A DNA stretch of 64,000 nucleotides from Leptospira vanthielii serovar Holland str. Waz Holland = ATCC 700522 (GTDB lineage Bacteria > Spirochaetota > Leptospiria > Leptospirales > Leptospiraceae): positions 1 to 64,000 of the forward strand of contig NZ_AOGY02000028.1 of assembly GCF_000332455.1 (NCBI RefSeq). The letters run 5' to 3'. The notes under the pieces are model-generated. The model was not told where the DNA came from. It worked only from the letters and a program-made list of their open reading frames with translations, and did no database searches. Made by a program: the position numbers and the translations under genes. Of the stretch, positions 1 through 7,454 are shown one piece after another. How positions within the stretch are numbered: the stretch's first letter is position 1; every line of letters starts with the position of its first letter.

Positions 1-16
1 CATACAATTTTCTCCT
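1..16 (-). other. Start codon and ribosome binding site of a gene leaving the left edge
   Basis: Bases 1-3 read CAT, an ATG on the minus strand. Seven bases upstream of it (minus strand) is AGGAGA, at 11-16, a good Shine-Dalgarno sequence at normal spacing. A minus-strand gene therefore probably begins here and runs off the window. Nothing of the protein is visible. The bases from about 17 to 250 would be its promoter region. Confidence 0.55.
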
Positions 17-60
17 GAAAAAAAGTTGCCAAACCCTGTCATCCCATGAATCCTATTATG

Positions 61-80
61 TAGTCTTCGTCATAAGACTA
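61..80. repeat. Perfect 7-bp inverted repeat, possible operator
   Basis: TAGTCTT (61-67) and AAGACTA (74-80) are perfect inverted arms around a 6-base centre. The site lies about 60 bases upstream of the minus-strand start codon at the left edge, the right place for an operator of that gene. A short RNA hairpin is also possible. No regulator can be assigned from the sequence. Confidence 0.4.
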
Positions 81-96
81 ACTTACTATGAATGGT

Positions 97-190
97 GATG
101 GCAGGGTCAAGAACTCCAGGAGAATCAAAGCCCTAGCAAGTCCTCGTCGGGACAGATCTGCAGAATTCTTCCTGGAGTCCTGGCCATCAT
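97..190. repeat. Long imperfect inverted repeat (about 30-base arms)
   Basis: The left arm (97-125) starts TGATGGC and includes ACTCCAGGAGAAT. The right arm (about 162-190) is its near complement, including ATTCTTCCTGGAGT and GCCATCA. The arms enclose about 35 bases, so a transcript would fold into one long bulged hairpin. No coding frame fits. Integron attC was considered because of the imperfect arms, but the flanking core-site consensus is absent. It could be a structured leader, a small RNA or a MITE-like remnant. Confidence 0.4.
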
Positions 191-253
191 TGTTCTATCC
201 TACGTTCTGTTTTTTAACAGGTTTATTTTAGTAGAATCTTCTCACATATAGGA

Positions 254-333
254 TCCGAAGGGCCTGGTCACCTGCCATCGTTAGATGGCGGGGGACGGGA
301 GCGCAAGCGCACCCCGGAGGAGCCCGGTCGGTA
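254..333. repeat. GC-rich multi-hairpin element (REP-like or structured RNA)
   Basis: This stretch is much richer in GC than its surroundings. CCTGCCATC (271-279) pairs with GATGGCGGG (284-292) around a 4-base loop. GCGC-AA-GCGC (301-310) is extended by GGG (297-299) and CCC (312-314). Outer segments CCGAAGGGC and GCCCGGTCGG could close a junction around both. The 120 bases that follow, up to the AraC gene, hold nothing else I can name. Known structured RNAs (SRP, RNase P, tmRNA) do not match by eye. A dispersed REP-like element is the simplest reading. Confidence 0.4.
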
Positions 334-467
334 TTCGATAAAGTAAAAATCACCTAACCAATTCGAGGCGCCCATATTCTGAATCATCCAGGCCATCGTA
401 CTTCGAATCCATTCGTGGGAAAATCCTTTACAAAGTATCCAAATAAGTTCCATTGGAATCAATTCCT

Positions 468-1232
468 ATGGAACCGATTGTCACAGAATACAAACCTCAG
501 CCGCCATTGAGAAGTTATGTGGAGAGTTATCTTCTCATCCAATGTGATGAGAGTTTTAATAAGTCGATCATTCCACATCATTCGTTTGTTTTGACGATCA
601 AACTCAAAGGCAATCATGATTATCGTATCCATTCCGATCGGAATCAGTTGCCATCTATTTCTTTATCGGGACTTCGTAAGACAGTAAAACACAATACACT
701 TTCGAAAGGGACGGAAATTCTGATTGTGAAGTTCCAACCATGGGGTGCTTTTTCTTTTCTCAATAGGCCCATGTATGAATTGAATGAAATCGGCATTTCT
801 GGATATGAATTATTTGACAAAACAGATTTAGATGAGATACATTCAAGGTTGCAAGAAACAAATGACAATCGTTCCAAGATAGAACAACTTGAAATCTTTT
901 TATGGAAAGCAATGAAAATTCAAACGATGGACAAAAGGATCATTGAGGCGATTTCGCAAATGAACCAAACCCAAGGGAAAATCAGAATCCAGGAGATAGC
1001 ATCCCTTGTGAATTTAAGTATCGATACTTTTGAAAAGAAATTTAGAGAGATTACGGGAGCCACTCCCAAAAGAATATCATCGATCATTCGCATGAGTTCT
1101 GCGATTCGAGAGATACCTAAGTATACTTCTTTTACAAGGCTTGCTTACGATTTTGGATATTTCGACCAATCACATTTTATTAAAGAATTCAAATCATTCA
1201 CAGGCAAAACACCAACACAATTTTTGGCATAA
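468..1232 (+). CDS. AraC family transcriptional regulator
   Basis: This is a 254-residue DNA-binding regulator. The N-terminal half, with the PPLRSYVESY signature, resembles the sensor domain called DUF6597 found in many AraC proteins. The last 100 residues form the two helix-turn-helix motifs; the second contains the family hallmark YDFGYFDQSHFIKEFKSFTG near the end. I start at the ATG at 468 (MEPIV); a TTG at 453 would add five residues, and neither has a strong ribosome binding site. The next gene, a small DUF1761 membrane protein 86 bases downstream on the same strand, may be co-transcribed. The ligand is unknown. Confidence 0.85.
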   Translation: MEPIVTEYKPQPPLRSYVESYLLIQCDESFNKSIIPHHSFVLTIKLKGNHDYRIHSDRNQLPSISLSGLRKTVKHNTLSKGTEILIVKFQPWGAFSFLNRPMYELNEIGISGYELFDKTDLDEIHSRLQETNDNRSKIEQLEIFLWKAMKIQTMDKRIIEAISQMNQTQGKIRIQEIASLVNLSIDTFEKKFREITGATPKRISSIIRMSSAIREIPKYTSFTRLAYDFGYFDQSHFIKEFKSFTGKTPTQFLA

Positions 1233-1318
1233 AAAAAATCAACCACCCTGATTTTTTACAATCGGTCCTTAAAAAAATCCGCTATAAAGAGAATAATTAT
1301 CTATCAAAGGAATTGTTT

Positions 1319-1735
1319 ATGTTAGAGATTTTTTTAAGTTTGCACTGGATTAATGTGTTTTTGGCGTTCCTAGTATATTTTTTTCTAGGTTACCTTTGGT
1401 TTACCATTTTGTTTAAAAAACTGTATTTAGTTTCCCTTGGAAAAGAAAACGACAAAGAACAACCGTTAGCCATGATATTTATAATTGGTCCTGCGGTTTG
1501 TACACTTGTGATCACAATCACCACAGCGATCTTATTTTCTAGATTAGAAATCCAACAAACGATGGATGCTCTGGTTTGGGGAAGTTTCCTTGGAATTGGG
1601 TATTTATCTGCCAATACGTTGAATATTGCCATCAATCCGAATATTCCAAAACCAATTCTCTATGGTGCGATTTCGAGTGTTTACCATTTTGTGGGGATCA
1701 ATCTCGTTGCATTGATTTTAGTTCAAAACATCTAA
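1319..1735 (+). CDS. DUF1761 domain-containing membrane protein
   Basis: This 138-residue protein has four predicted membrane helices. It starts with a hydrophobic segment (LHWINVFLAFLVYFFLGYLW), followed by a short charged loop with KENDKEQP. The overall pattern, small size and the W-FT-LF-K segment fit DUF1761, a family of unknown function. AAAGGA lies seven bases before the ATG at 1319, so I prefer that start over TTG at 1313. A strong terminator follows 20 bases after the stop, marking the end of this transcript. It follows the AraC gene and could be its target, though that is inference. Confidence 0.75.
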   Translation: MLEIFLSLHWINVFLAFLVYFFLGYLWFTILFKKLYLVSLGKENDKEQPLAMIFIIGPAVCTLVITITTAILFSRLEIQQTMDALVWGSFLGIGYLSANTLNIAINPNIPKPILYGAISSVYHFVGINLVALILVQNI

Positions 1736-1754
1736 AGATACCAAAAAATTAAAA

Positions 1755-1789
1755 AACCATCCGAGGTGATCCAAGGATGGTTTTTTTTT
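1755..1789 (+). terminator. Rho-independent terminator
   Basis: AACCATCC (1755-1762) pairs perfectly with GGATGGTT (1775-1782) around a 12-base loop and is followed by a run of T (1781-1789). A run of A precedes the left arm, so it may also work in the other direction for transcripts leaving pckA. Confidence 0.85.
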
Positions 1790-1795
1790 GTTAAC

Positions 1796-1844
1796 ACCTT
1801 TTATTGTAAAAGGTTTTCAAGGGCCGCCTAATACAAATCAGGCG
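1796..1844 (-). terminator. Two hairpins downstream of pckA
   Basis: ACCTTTTA (1796-1803) and TAAAAGGT (1807-1814) form one hairpin. CGCCTAA (1825-1831) and TCAGGCG (1838-1844) form a second, with one G-U pair. Both lie between the pckA stop and the convergent terminator. Neither has a clean T tract on the minus strand, so they may protect the pckA 3' end rather than terminate by themselves. Confidence 0.4.
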
Positions 1845-1870
1845 ACGACTTCTTTTTTATTCAAGTTTCC

Positions 1871-3463
1871 CTACGCTACTGGGCCGTATTGGCTGTAGTC
1901 AAATTCTTTGGAACCAGTGAGGTATTTTTTGTAGTTCTCAATGAATTGTTTTGCAAGGTCCTGTGCCGTTTTATCATACTCTTCTTTGTTTTCCCAAGCG
2001 TTACGTGGGTTTAGGATATGAGAATCCACACCTTCTACGGTTTTTGGGAAAGACACTTGGAATACCGGGTGTTTTTCGAACTCGGATTTTTCAATGTTCC
2101 CGTTTAGGATTTCATTGATGATTTGGCGAGTGGCAGGAAGGTTCATACGTTTTCCTACACCATACTTTCCACCCACAAGTCCAGTGTTGATGAGGTATGC
2201 ATTTACTTTGTGAGTTTTCATTTTTTCACCAAGTAACTTTGCGTAGTATGTCGGGTGAAGAGTCATAAACGCCTGACCAAAACATGCAGAGAAAGTGGCT
2301 TGTGGTTCTTTCACGCCACGCTCTGTTCCCGCAACCTTAGCTGTGTAACCAGAAAGGAAGTGATACATTGCTTGTTCGATAGAAAGTTTAGAAACTGCAG
2401 GAAGAACACCGTAAGCATCGTAAGTAAGGAAAATCACAGTGTTCGGGTGTCCTGCTTTGGATCCTGGTTGGATGTTGTCGATGTGGAAAATTGGATAAGA
2501 AACTCGAGTGTTTTCTGTTTTTGCCGCAGAAGAATAATCTACTTTCTTAGTTGTTGCATCGAAGACTACGTTTTCGAGAAGAGCATCACGGCGGATGGCT
2601 GCATAGATTTCTGGTTCTGTTTTTGGATCTAGGTTGATGGTTTTTGCGTAACATCCACCTTCAATATTGAAGATACCGTTGTTGTCCCAACCATGTTCAT
2701 CATCACCAATGAGGCGGCGGTGTGGGTCAGTGGAAAGAGTGGTTTTTCCTGTTCCCGATAGACCAAAAAAAAGTGCGCTATCTCCATCCTTACCTACGTT
2801 TGCCGAACAATGCATAGTAAGCACGTTTTTCAATGGTAAGTAGTAGTTCATTACGGAGAAAATTCCTTTTTTCATCTCTCCACCGTATTCGGTTCCACCG
2901 ATGATACAGATTTTTTTTGCTAAGTGGAAGATCACAAATACTTCGGAGTTTAGGCCGTGTTCTTTGTATTTTGCGTTTTTGTAACCAGAAGCGTTGATGA
3001 TGGTAAATTCTGGATTTAGTTTTTCTAATTCTTCCTTCGTGGGGCGAAGGAACATGTTTGTACAAAAATGGTGTTGCCAAGCTCTTTCTGTGACCACACG
3101 GAGAGAGATTCGTGTGTCATCATTTGTTCCTGCGTGACCATCAAAAACATAGAGTTTTTTGCTATCGAGGAATTTGGTTACTTCTGCGTATAATTCATTG
3201 AAGATCGCTTCGGAAACCTTTGTGTTGACCGGACCCCACCAAATGTTGTTTGTGGAAGAAGGTTCATCGACAAAGTATTTGTCTTTAGGGGAGCGACCCG
3301 TAAAAATCCCGGTATCTACCATCATGGTTCCGTTATCAGAAGTTACGCCTTCTTTGTTGTTCAATTCGTGCTGGTAAATTTCTTCGTAAGATAAGTTATG
3401 GAAGACTTCGGACGGTTTAAGGCCTAATTCAGCAAGGCCGCGCAGATTAATAGATACTGGCAT
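1871..3463 (-). CDS. pckA: Phosphoenolpyruvate carboxykinase (ATP)
   Basis: PckA converts oxaloacetate and ATP to phosphoenolpyruvate, ADP and CO2 (EC 4.1.1.49), the first committed step of gluconeogenesis, in the cytoplasm. The 530-residue length is typical. Visible motifs are the oxaloacetate/PEP region EYGGEMKKG (193-200), the P-loop [11 protein letters not shown] (234-244) and the metal-binding LIGDDEHGW (251-259). An AGGAGAG sequence sits just upstream of the ATG. The gene diverges from glgA with 70 bases between them, so a shared promoter region is likely. The pairing fits an organism that lives on fatty acids, makes sugars by gluconeogenesis and stores or polymerises glucose. Confidence 0.98.
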   Translation of the reverse strand: MPVSINLRGLAELGLKPSEVFHNLSYEEIYQHELNNKEGVTSDNGTMMVDTGIFTGRSPKDKYFVDEPSSTNNIWWGPVNTKVSEAIFNELYAEVTKFLDSKKLYVFDGHAGTNDDTRISLRVVTERAWQHHFCTNMFLRPTKEELEKLNPEFTIINASGYKNAKYKEHGLNSEVFVIFHLAKKICIIGGTEYGGEMKKGIFSVMNYYLPLKNVLTMHCSANVGKDGDSALFFGLSGTGKTTLSTDPHRRLIGDDEHGWDNNGIFNIEGGCYAKTINLDPKTEPEIYAAIRRDALLENVVFDATTKKVDYSSAAKTENTRVSYPIFHIDNIQPGSKAGHPNTVIFLTYDAYGVLPAVSKLSIEQAMYHFLSGYTAKVAGTERGVKEPQATFSACFGQAFMTLHPTYYAKLLGEKMKTHKVNAYLINTGLVGGKYGVGKRMNLPATRQIINEILNGNIEKSEFEKHPVFQVSFPKTVEGVDSHILNPRNAWENKEEYDKTAQDLAKQFIENYKKYLTGSKEFDYSQYGPVA

Positions 3464-3533
3464 GGATCTCTCCTCGATTTCACTTTGTGTTTTTCTAGCT
3501 TCTTACTTTGCGAGTCGGTGTCAATAACAGAAA

Positions 3534-4964
3534 ATGAAGATTCTCCACGCATCCGCAGAATATTTTCCTTACATCAAGATGGGTGGACTTGCCGACATGC
3601 TTGCCTCCCTCACCAAAGAACAGTCCAAGACAGAAGAAGTTTATGTCGCATTACCATACATTGGTGGTTTGGGGAAAGAGCCTCGGTGGACAGGCCAAGA
3701 GTATCCGGCTCTCCTTCCGAAAGATGCCAAAACAGATTCACTGATTGTTTCCGTACTCAAAACCTCTCGGTTTATGGAAGCCGAAGAATCAGGGGTCAAG
3801 TTGTACTTTTTCCAATCAGACCTCTTCCAATCTTTAGATTCCATCTACGGACACGCAGAAGAACACTTTCGCTTTTCCATGTTCTCTTACGCTTGTTATG
3901 CGTTAAGTCAAATATTGAAAGTAGATATCTTTCACGCACATGATTGGCATACAGCCCTTTCGGTCGCTCTACAAAAGGACTCCGCTTTCCCCATCCCTAC
4001 TGTCTTCACCATCCACAATTTGGCTTACCAGGGGGATCATCCCTTTTGGATGACGGGATTTTTAAAAGAAGAACCCTTTCGTTTAGTCACAAGCCCCTTT
4101 GACCATAATGGGAAATGTAATTATATGAAGGCCGGGATTCTCTCTGCTGGGCAAATCACCACGGTAAGCCCCGGATACAGAGAAGAAACACTCATCGAAC
4201 CCAATGGATTTGGACTGAGTTACTCTTTGAATCAAAGAGCCTCTGACTACTCTGGAATTTTGAATGGAATCGATTCGGACGAATGGAATGCGAAGACAGA
4301 CAAACGAATTTATAAAACCTTCACCGATTCGAATTGGAAAGAAGGAAAATTAAAAAATAAAACGGAACTGTATAAAGAAATTGGGAGACCATTTTTGCCT
4401 TTGGATGCTCCCTTGGTGGGTCTGATTGGCAGACTTACCTACCAAAAAGGATTTCCCACATTCTTAAAAGCATTTTTAGAAAGACGCCACCTACCGCACC
4501 GTTATGTGGTTCTTGGTTCGGGTGATCCAGAAACAGAAAATGCTTTTTTTCACCTTTCGGAAACCATACCCGAACTATTTTATTTTTATAAAGGATACAA
4601 CGAAAGTTTGGCTCACAAAATAGAAGCCGCCAGTGATTTTTTTCTCATGCCATCTCTCTTTGAACCTTGTGGTCTGAACCAAATGTACAGTCATGTTTAC
4701 GGAACCATCCCCATTGTCTCTCGTGTGGGGGGATTGCGTGATACGGTAGAAGAATCCAGTTTCTTAGAATACAAAACAGGAATTGTCTTTGAACCGAATG
4801 ACACGGGTTCGCTGGGGTATGCCTTAGAAAGAGCCAATGATTTGTTCCGATCAAAAGAAAGAGACGTTGTAGTGAAAAACATTATGAATTTGGATTGGAG
4901 TTGGGAAAAAAGGAAAATAGAATACCAATCAGTCTACTTTAGGTCTATTGAATTACAAATTTAG
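3534..4964 (+). CDS. glgA: Glycogen synthase (ADP-glucose, GT5 family)
   Basis: The enzyme transfers glucose from ADP-glucose to the end of an alpha-1,4-glucan. The 476-residue length matches bacterial GlgA. The N-terminal KMGGLAD (15-21) is the KxGGL nucleotide-sugar motif. The C-terminal Rossmann domain has GLIGRLTYQKGF and the GT5 signature EPCGLNQMYSHVYGTIPIV, followed by RVGGLRDTV. No strong ribosome binding site precedes the ATG at 3534, but the N-terminus aligns with the family. It is transcribed away from pckA. No other glg gene is in the window, so the starch-synthase-like role rests on family membership alone. Confidence 0.93.
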   Translation: MKILHASAEYFPYIKMGGLADMLASLTKEQSKTEEVYVALPYIGGLGKEPRWTGQEYPALLPKDAKTDSLIVSVLKTSRFMEAEESGVKLYFFQSDLFQSLDSIYGHAEEHFRFSMFSYACYALSQILKVDIFHAHDWHTALSVALQKDSAFPIPTVFTIHNLAYQGDHPFWMTGFLKEEPFRLVTSPFDHNGKCNYMKAGILSAGQITTVSPGYREETLIEPNGFGLSYSLNQRASDYSGILNGIDSDEWNAKTDKRIYKTFTDSNWKEGKLKNKTELYKEIGRPFLPLDAPLVGLIGRLTYQKGFPTFLKAFLERRHLPHRYVVLGSGDPETENAFFHLSETIPELFYFYKGYNESLAHKIEAASDFFLMPSLFEPCGLNQMYSHVYGTIPIVSRVGGLRDTVEESSFLEYKTGIVFEPNDTGSLGYALERANDLFRSKERDVVVKNIMNLDWSWEKRKIEYQSVYFRSIELQI

Positions 4965-5019
4965 TCAATTTCTACTGTTCATTTAGAAGGGGTTTGGTTT
5001 CGATTGTTATCATTAGTAT

Positions 5020-6543
5020 ATGAAGTTTTTTTCTTTTTCTGTATTTGTTTTTGTTCTATTCACATCCTCCTGCAAATTAAATCTCAACAACCCCAGTGAC
5101 CCAAGATCCAAAGATTTTTTCCTAACAAATTTACTAAAGGCATTCCTTCTCTCCGATCCTTGTTTTAACTTTCAATCCTGGAAAAAAACTTATGGAACAG
5201 GAACCTATAAAACTACCGGATCCGATTTAATCACCTTGTCCAACGGAGACTATTTGGTTTCGGGCATTACAAGAGAGTATCTGATTCCTGGTTCGTCTTC
5301 TGGAGTTACGAATGGTTTTGCGGGAAGTGCCGGTGTCAATTTGAATACATTCCTAATGCGAGTCTCACGCACAAACGGAGAGATCCTTTGGGTGGACTAT
5401 CTTGGCGAAGCTAGTAGCGAGGTAACCTATAAACCTAAATTAAGAAAGTATTCCAACGGTGACATCTCCGTTGCTTTTATTGTGAAGGGAGCCGAACAGC
5501 CCGGAACCATCAACGCAAAATCGGGAATAGGAACTGCCTCAGCACTTTTTGTAGGAAGGATCAGAGAAGATGGAACGCGTGTTTGGTTTACCTACTTAGA
5601 TTCCGTAAGTATTGGTGAGTATGTAGTTTCTGCAATCGATACATCCAACCGTTTGCATGTGTTTATCGAAAATTTTGGTGGTACACCTGCAAACTCACCG
5701 TTTGTTGACGGTCAAGCCATTAGCAATACATCGCTTGATCCGGGATCCGACTCCGATATGATCCACTTAATAGTGAATGAAAGTGGTTCCATGATCTTCC
5801 AACGTTACTTTACAAGTTCTGGAGGAGATTATATTTTTGGGGCCGAAGCCAATGCCTCTGGACTTTTTATTACTGGAACCGCAAGCCAAGGTGCCAATGG
5901 AACCATCCACCCTAACCCAACGTATCAAATGCCATTTGTCATGAAATTAAATGAGAACGATGGAACTACCATTTGGTATCAATATTTAGGAACAAGTGCG
6001 GAATTGGACTATGGTGCCTCGCGTTTTTTAGTGAAAGATGATTTCATTTATACAATTGGGGCAGGTCGGCATACTTATGGAAGTCCCTCCGAACCCATCG
6101 TCGCAGCCGACGGAACCAACAAACATTTTATCATTACTAAATTAAATACCAGTGGAGCTGTCCTATGGAATTCTTTTTTGGGGAGTGCTACAGAAAGTGT
6201 AATGGATACAACAGAATCTGAACCAACATTTCTTTCTTCTTCCCAACTTTTCGTAAGAATGCAAACAACCGCCACGACAGGTCGGTTCACCTCTACAGCA
6301 GATTCTACCACAGGCACCGGATCTGGTCCCTATACACTGGCAGATGTTTTTGTAAACCCCGCCACGGGCACCTTCAATCGGTTTCATTATTCTACCAACT
6401 TAGCACTACCTGCGATGGAACAAACAGAAGTTACACGAGAAGTTTGTTCTGGAAAAATGGTTCGATTGAATTATACTAGATTTACCACCATACCACCTAT
6501 TGAAGCCACCCAAATGGGCATAGAGAATGTAAGTTTGCCTTAG
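5020..6543 (+). CDS. Leptospira-type lipoprotein with beta-propeller-like repeats
   Basis: This is a 507-residue exported lipoprotein. The signal peptide ends at FTSSC, with Cys18 as the likely lipidated residue, followed by KLNLNNPSDPRSK. The body has repeated blocks with G-ILWVDYLG, TRVWFTYLD, TTIWYQYLG and AVLWNSFLG, about 100 residues apart. This is the spacing of SBBP-like or propeller blades: each blade ends in W-x(2)-[YF]-LG. It is paralogous to the protein at 10352-11950, with matching order of motifs from end to end. The function is unknown and surface exposure is a guess. The two paralogs flank a minus-strand two-gene module. Confidence 0.8.
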   Translation: MKFFSFSVFVFVLFTSSCKLNLNNPSDPRSKDFFLTNLLKAFLLSDPCFNFQSWKKTYGTGTYKTTGSDLITLSNGDYLVSGITREYLIPGSSSGVTNGFAGSAGVNLNTFLMRVSRTNGEILWVDYLGEASSEVTYKPKLRKYSNGDISVAFIVKGAEQPGTINAKSGIGTASALFVGRIREDGTRVWFTYLDSVSIGEYVVSAIDTSNRLHVFIENFGGTPANSPFVDGQAISNTSLDPGSDSDMIHLIVNESGSMIFQRYFTSSGGDYIFGAEANASGLFITGTASQGANGTIHPNPTYQMPFVMKLNENDGTTIWYQYLGTSAELDYGASRFLVKDDFIYTIGAGRHTYGSPSEPIVAADGTNKHFIITKLNTSGAVLWNSFLGSATESVMDTTESEPTFLSSSQLFVRMQTTATTGRFTSTADSTTGTGSGPYTLADVFVNPATGTFNRFHYSTNLALPAMEQTEVTREVCSGKMVRLNYTRFTTIPPIEATQMGIENVSLP

Positions 6544-6551
6544 ATGGTAAA

Positions 6552-6660
6552 AGGATTTGGCGCCTCGGATGTGTTAGATGTAGCCTGCTTCTTTCGATTA
6601 ACCGATCCCGCTCTTCGCTTCGATCGGCACTTCGATAGACGCAAGCGTGAATGGCGCGAG
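6552..6660. repeat. GC-rich intergenic element with inverted arms
   Basis: The gap between two convergent genes is rich in GC and has several short inverted pieces: CGATC recurring on both strands around 6600-6630, GCTTCGATCGG followed by CTTCGAT, and ACGCAAGCGT (6638-6647), a near-palindrome. It resembles in style the element at 254-333, with GCAAGCG in both. It is probably a REP-like or transcription-ending element. No T tract is evident next to a clear stem. Confidence 0.35.
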
Positions 6661-6674
6661 GGGTCGAGTTTTTA

Positions 6675-7454
6675 CTAATACGGATTCCTCTTCCCTTTCA
6701 GCTCAGGCAACTCATCTATCTGCTTTAAAACATCCTCATAACTACCCCAGCCTTTATACCCCATGTAATAATCGGATGTGCAGAGCGGCATATCTTTCTC
6801 ACCAGGATACACCTCTAACACTTTCATTTGGATAGCGAAAATATTCCCGTACCATGTTGAAGATTTTACAGGCTTAAAAGATTGCATGGCATTTATGATC
6901 TTATCATCCTCTTTGAGATCAATATCGTAACTGACAATTTTTTTGAAATTACTAGAGATTTTTATATTCATCATATTGTTCACAGCGGTATACGGTGTAT
7001 CGTAATAAGTAATTCGCATTTTTTTGATCCTCGCATAACGAGTATCAACAATGCCATCAAATTCGCAGTAGTTCTTGAAGTAGAATAGATAATCATCTTT
7101 TAAGTCTTTTGCTTGAAGATTGTTTTCTAAATCATAATTCCCATTATACGAAGCTGACACATAGATTGCAGGTTGCTTGCCTTGCCATTTGGTCACAAAC
7201 CATCTCCGACGATCGCCAAATTTTTCGATAATTTCTTCTCTTTCTTTTAGCGTTATTAGCTTCTTAAACGAACCATCTTTTTTATAATAATTTACACCAT
7301 AGAACCAGTTGTCTTCCATTGAAGTTATCAATGTTCCAGTCATAAAACCATTATTCTGCTTTTCTATTTTTTTCCGAACATTTGCTAAGTCCACGCCATC
7401 ACTGGCGAATACAGATGATCGGATAATTAAAAATAATAGAATGAATCGTTTCAT
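6675..7454 (-). CDS. Secreted protein of unknown function, putative immunity partner
   Basis: I do not recognise this 259-residue protein. It begins with a signal peptide (MKRFILLFLIIRSSVFAS) and has no lipobox, so a periplasmic or secreted location is likely. The mature part is soluble, rich in Lys, Tyr and Asp, with no internal membrane segment. Its ATG directly follows the TAA of the large upstream gene, with no gap, so the two are translationally coupled. Tight coupling downstream of a protein with a papain-fold C-terminal domain is the arrangement of toxin and immunity genes. A periplasmic immunity protein would imply that the toxin acts there. That role is inference. Confidence 0.55.
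   Translation of the reverse strand: MKRFILLFLIIRSSVFASDGVDLANVRKKIEKQNNGFMTGTLITSMEDNWFYGVNYYKKDGSFKKLITLKEREEIIEKFGDRRRWFVTKWQGKQPAIYVSASYNGNYDLENNLQAKDLKDDYLFYFKNYCEFDGIVDTRYARIKKMRITYYDTPYTAVNNMMNIKISSNFKKIVSYDIDLKEDDKIINAMQSFKPVKSSTWYGNIFAIQMKVLEVYPGEKDMPLCTSDYYMGYKGWGSYEDVLKQIDELPELKGKRNPY

Noticed and set aside
97..190. Integron attC site
   Set aside because: Imperfect arms suggested it, but the outer core sequences (RYYYAAC and GTTRRRY) are not at the expected ends, and no integrase is present.
254..333. SRP RNA, RNase P RNA or tRNA
   Set aside because: The conserved loops and lengths of these RNAs are missing; only generic stems are present.
268..462. Minus-strand open frame of 64 codons in the gene-free left region
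   Set aside because: It spans the GC-rich stem-loop element, has no ribosome binding site and no domain-like composition. It is best explained as chance.
3485..3943. Overlapping plus-strand frame before and inside glgA
   Set aside because: It is in a different frame from glgA, which has full family motifs over the same DNA.
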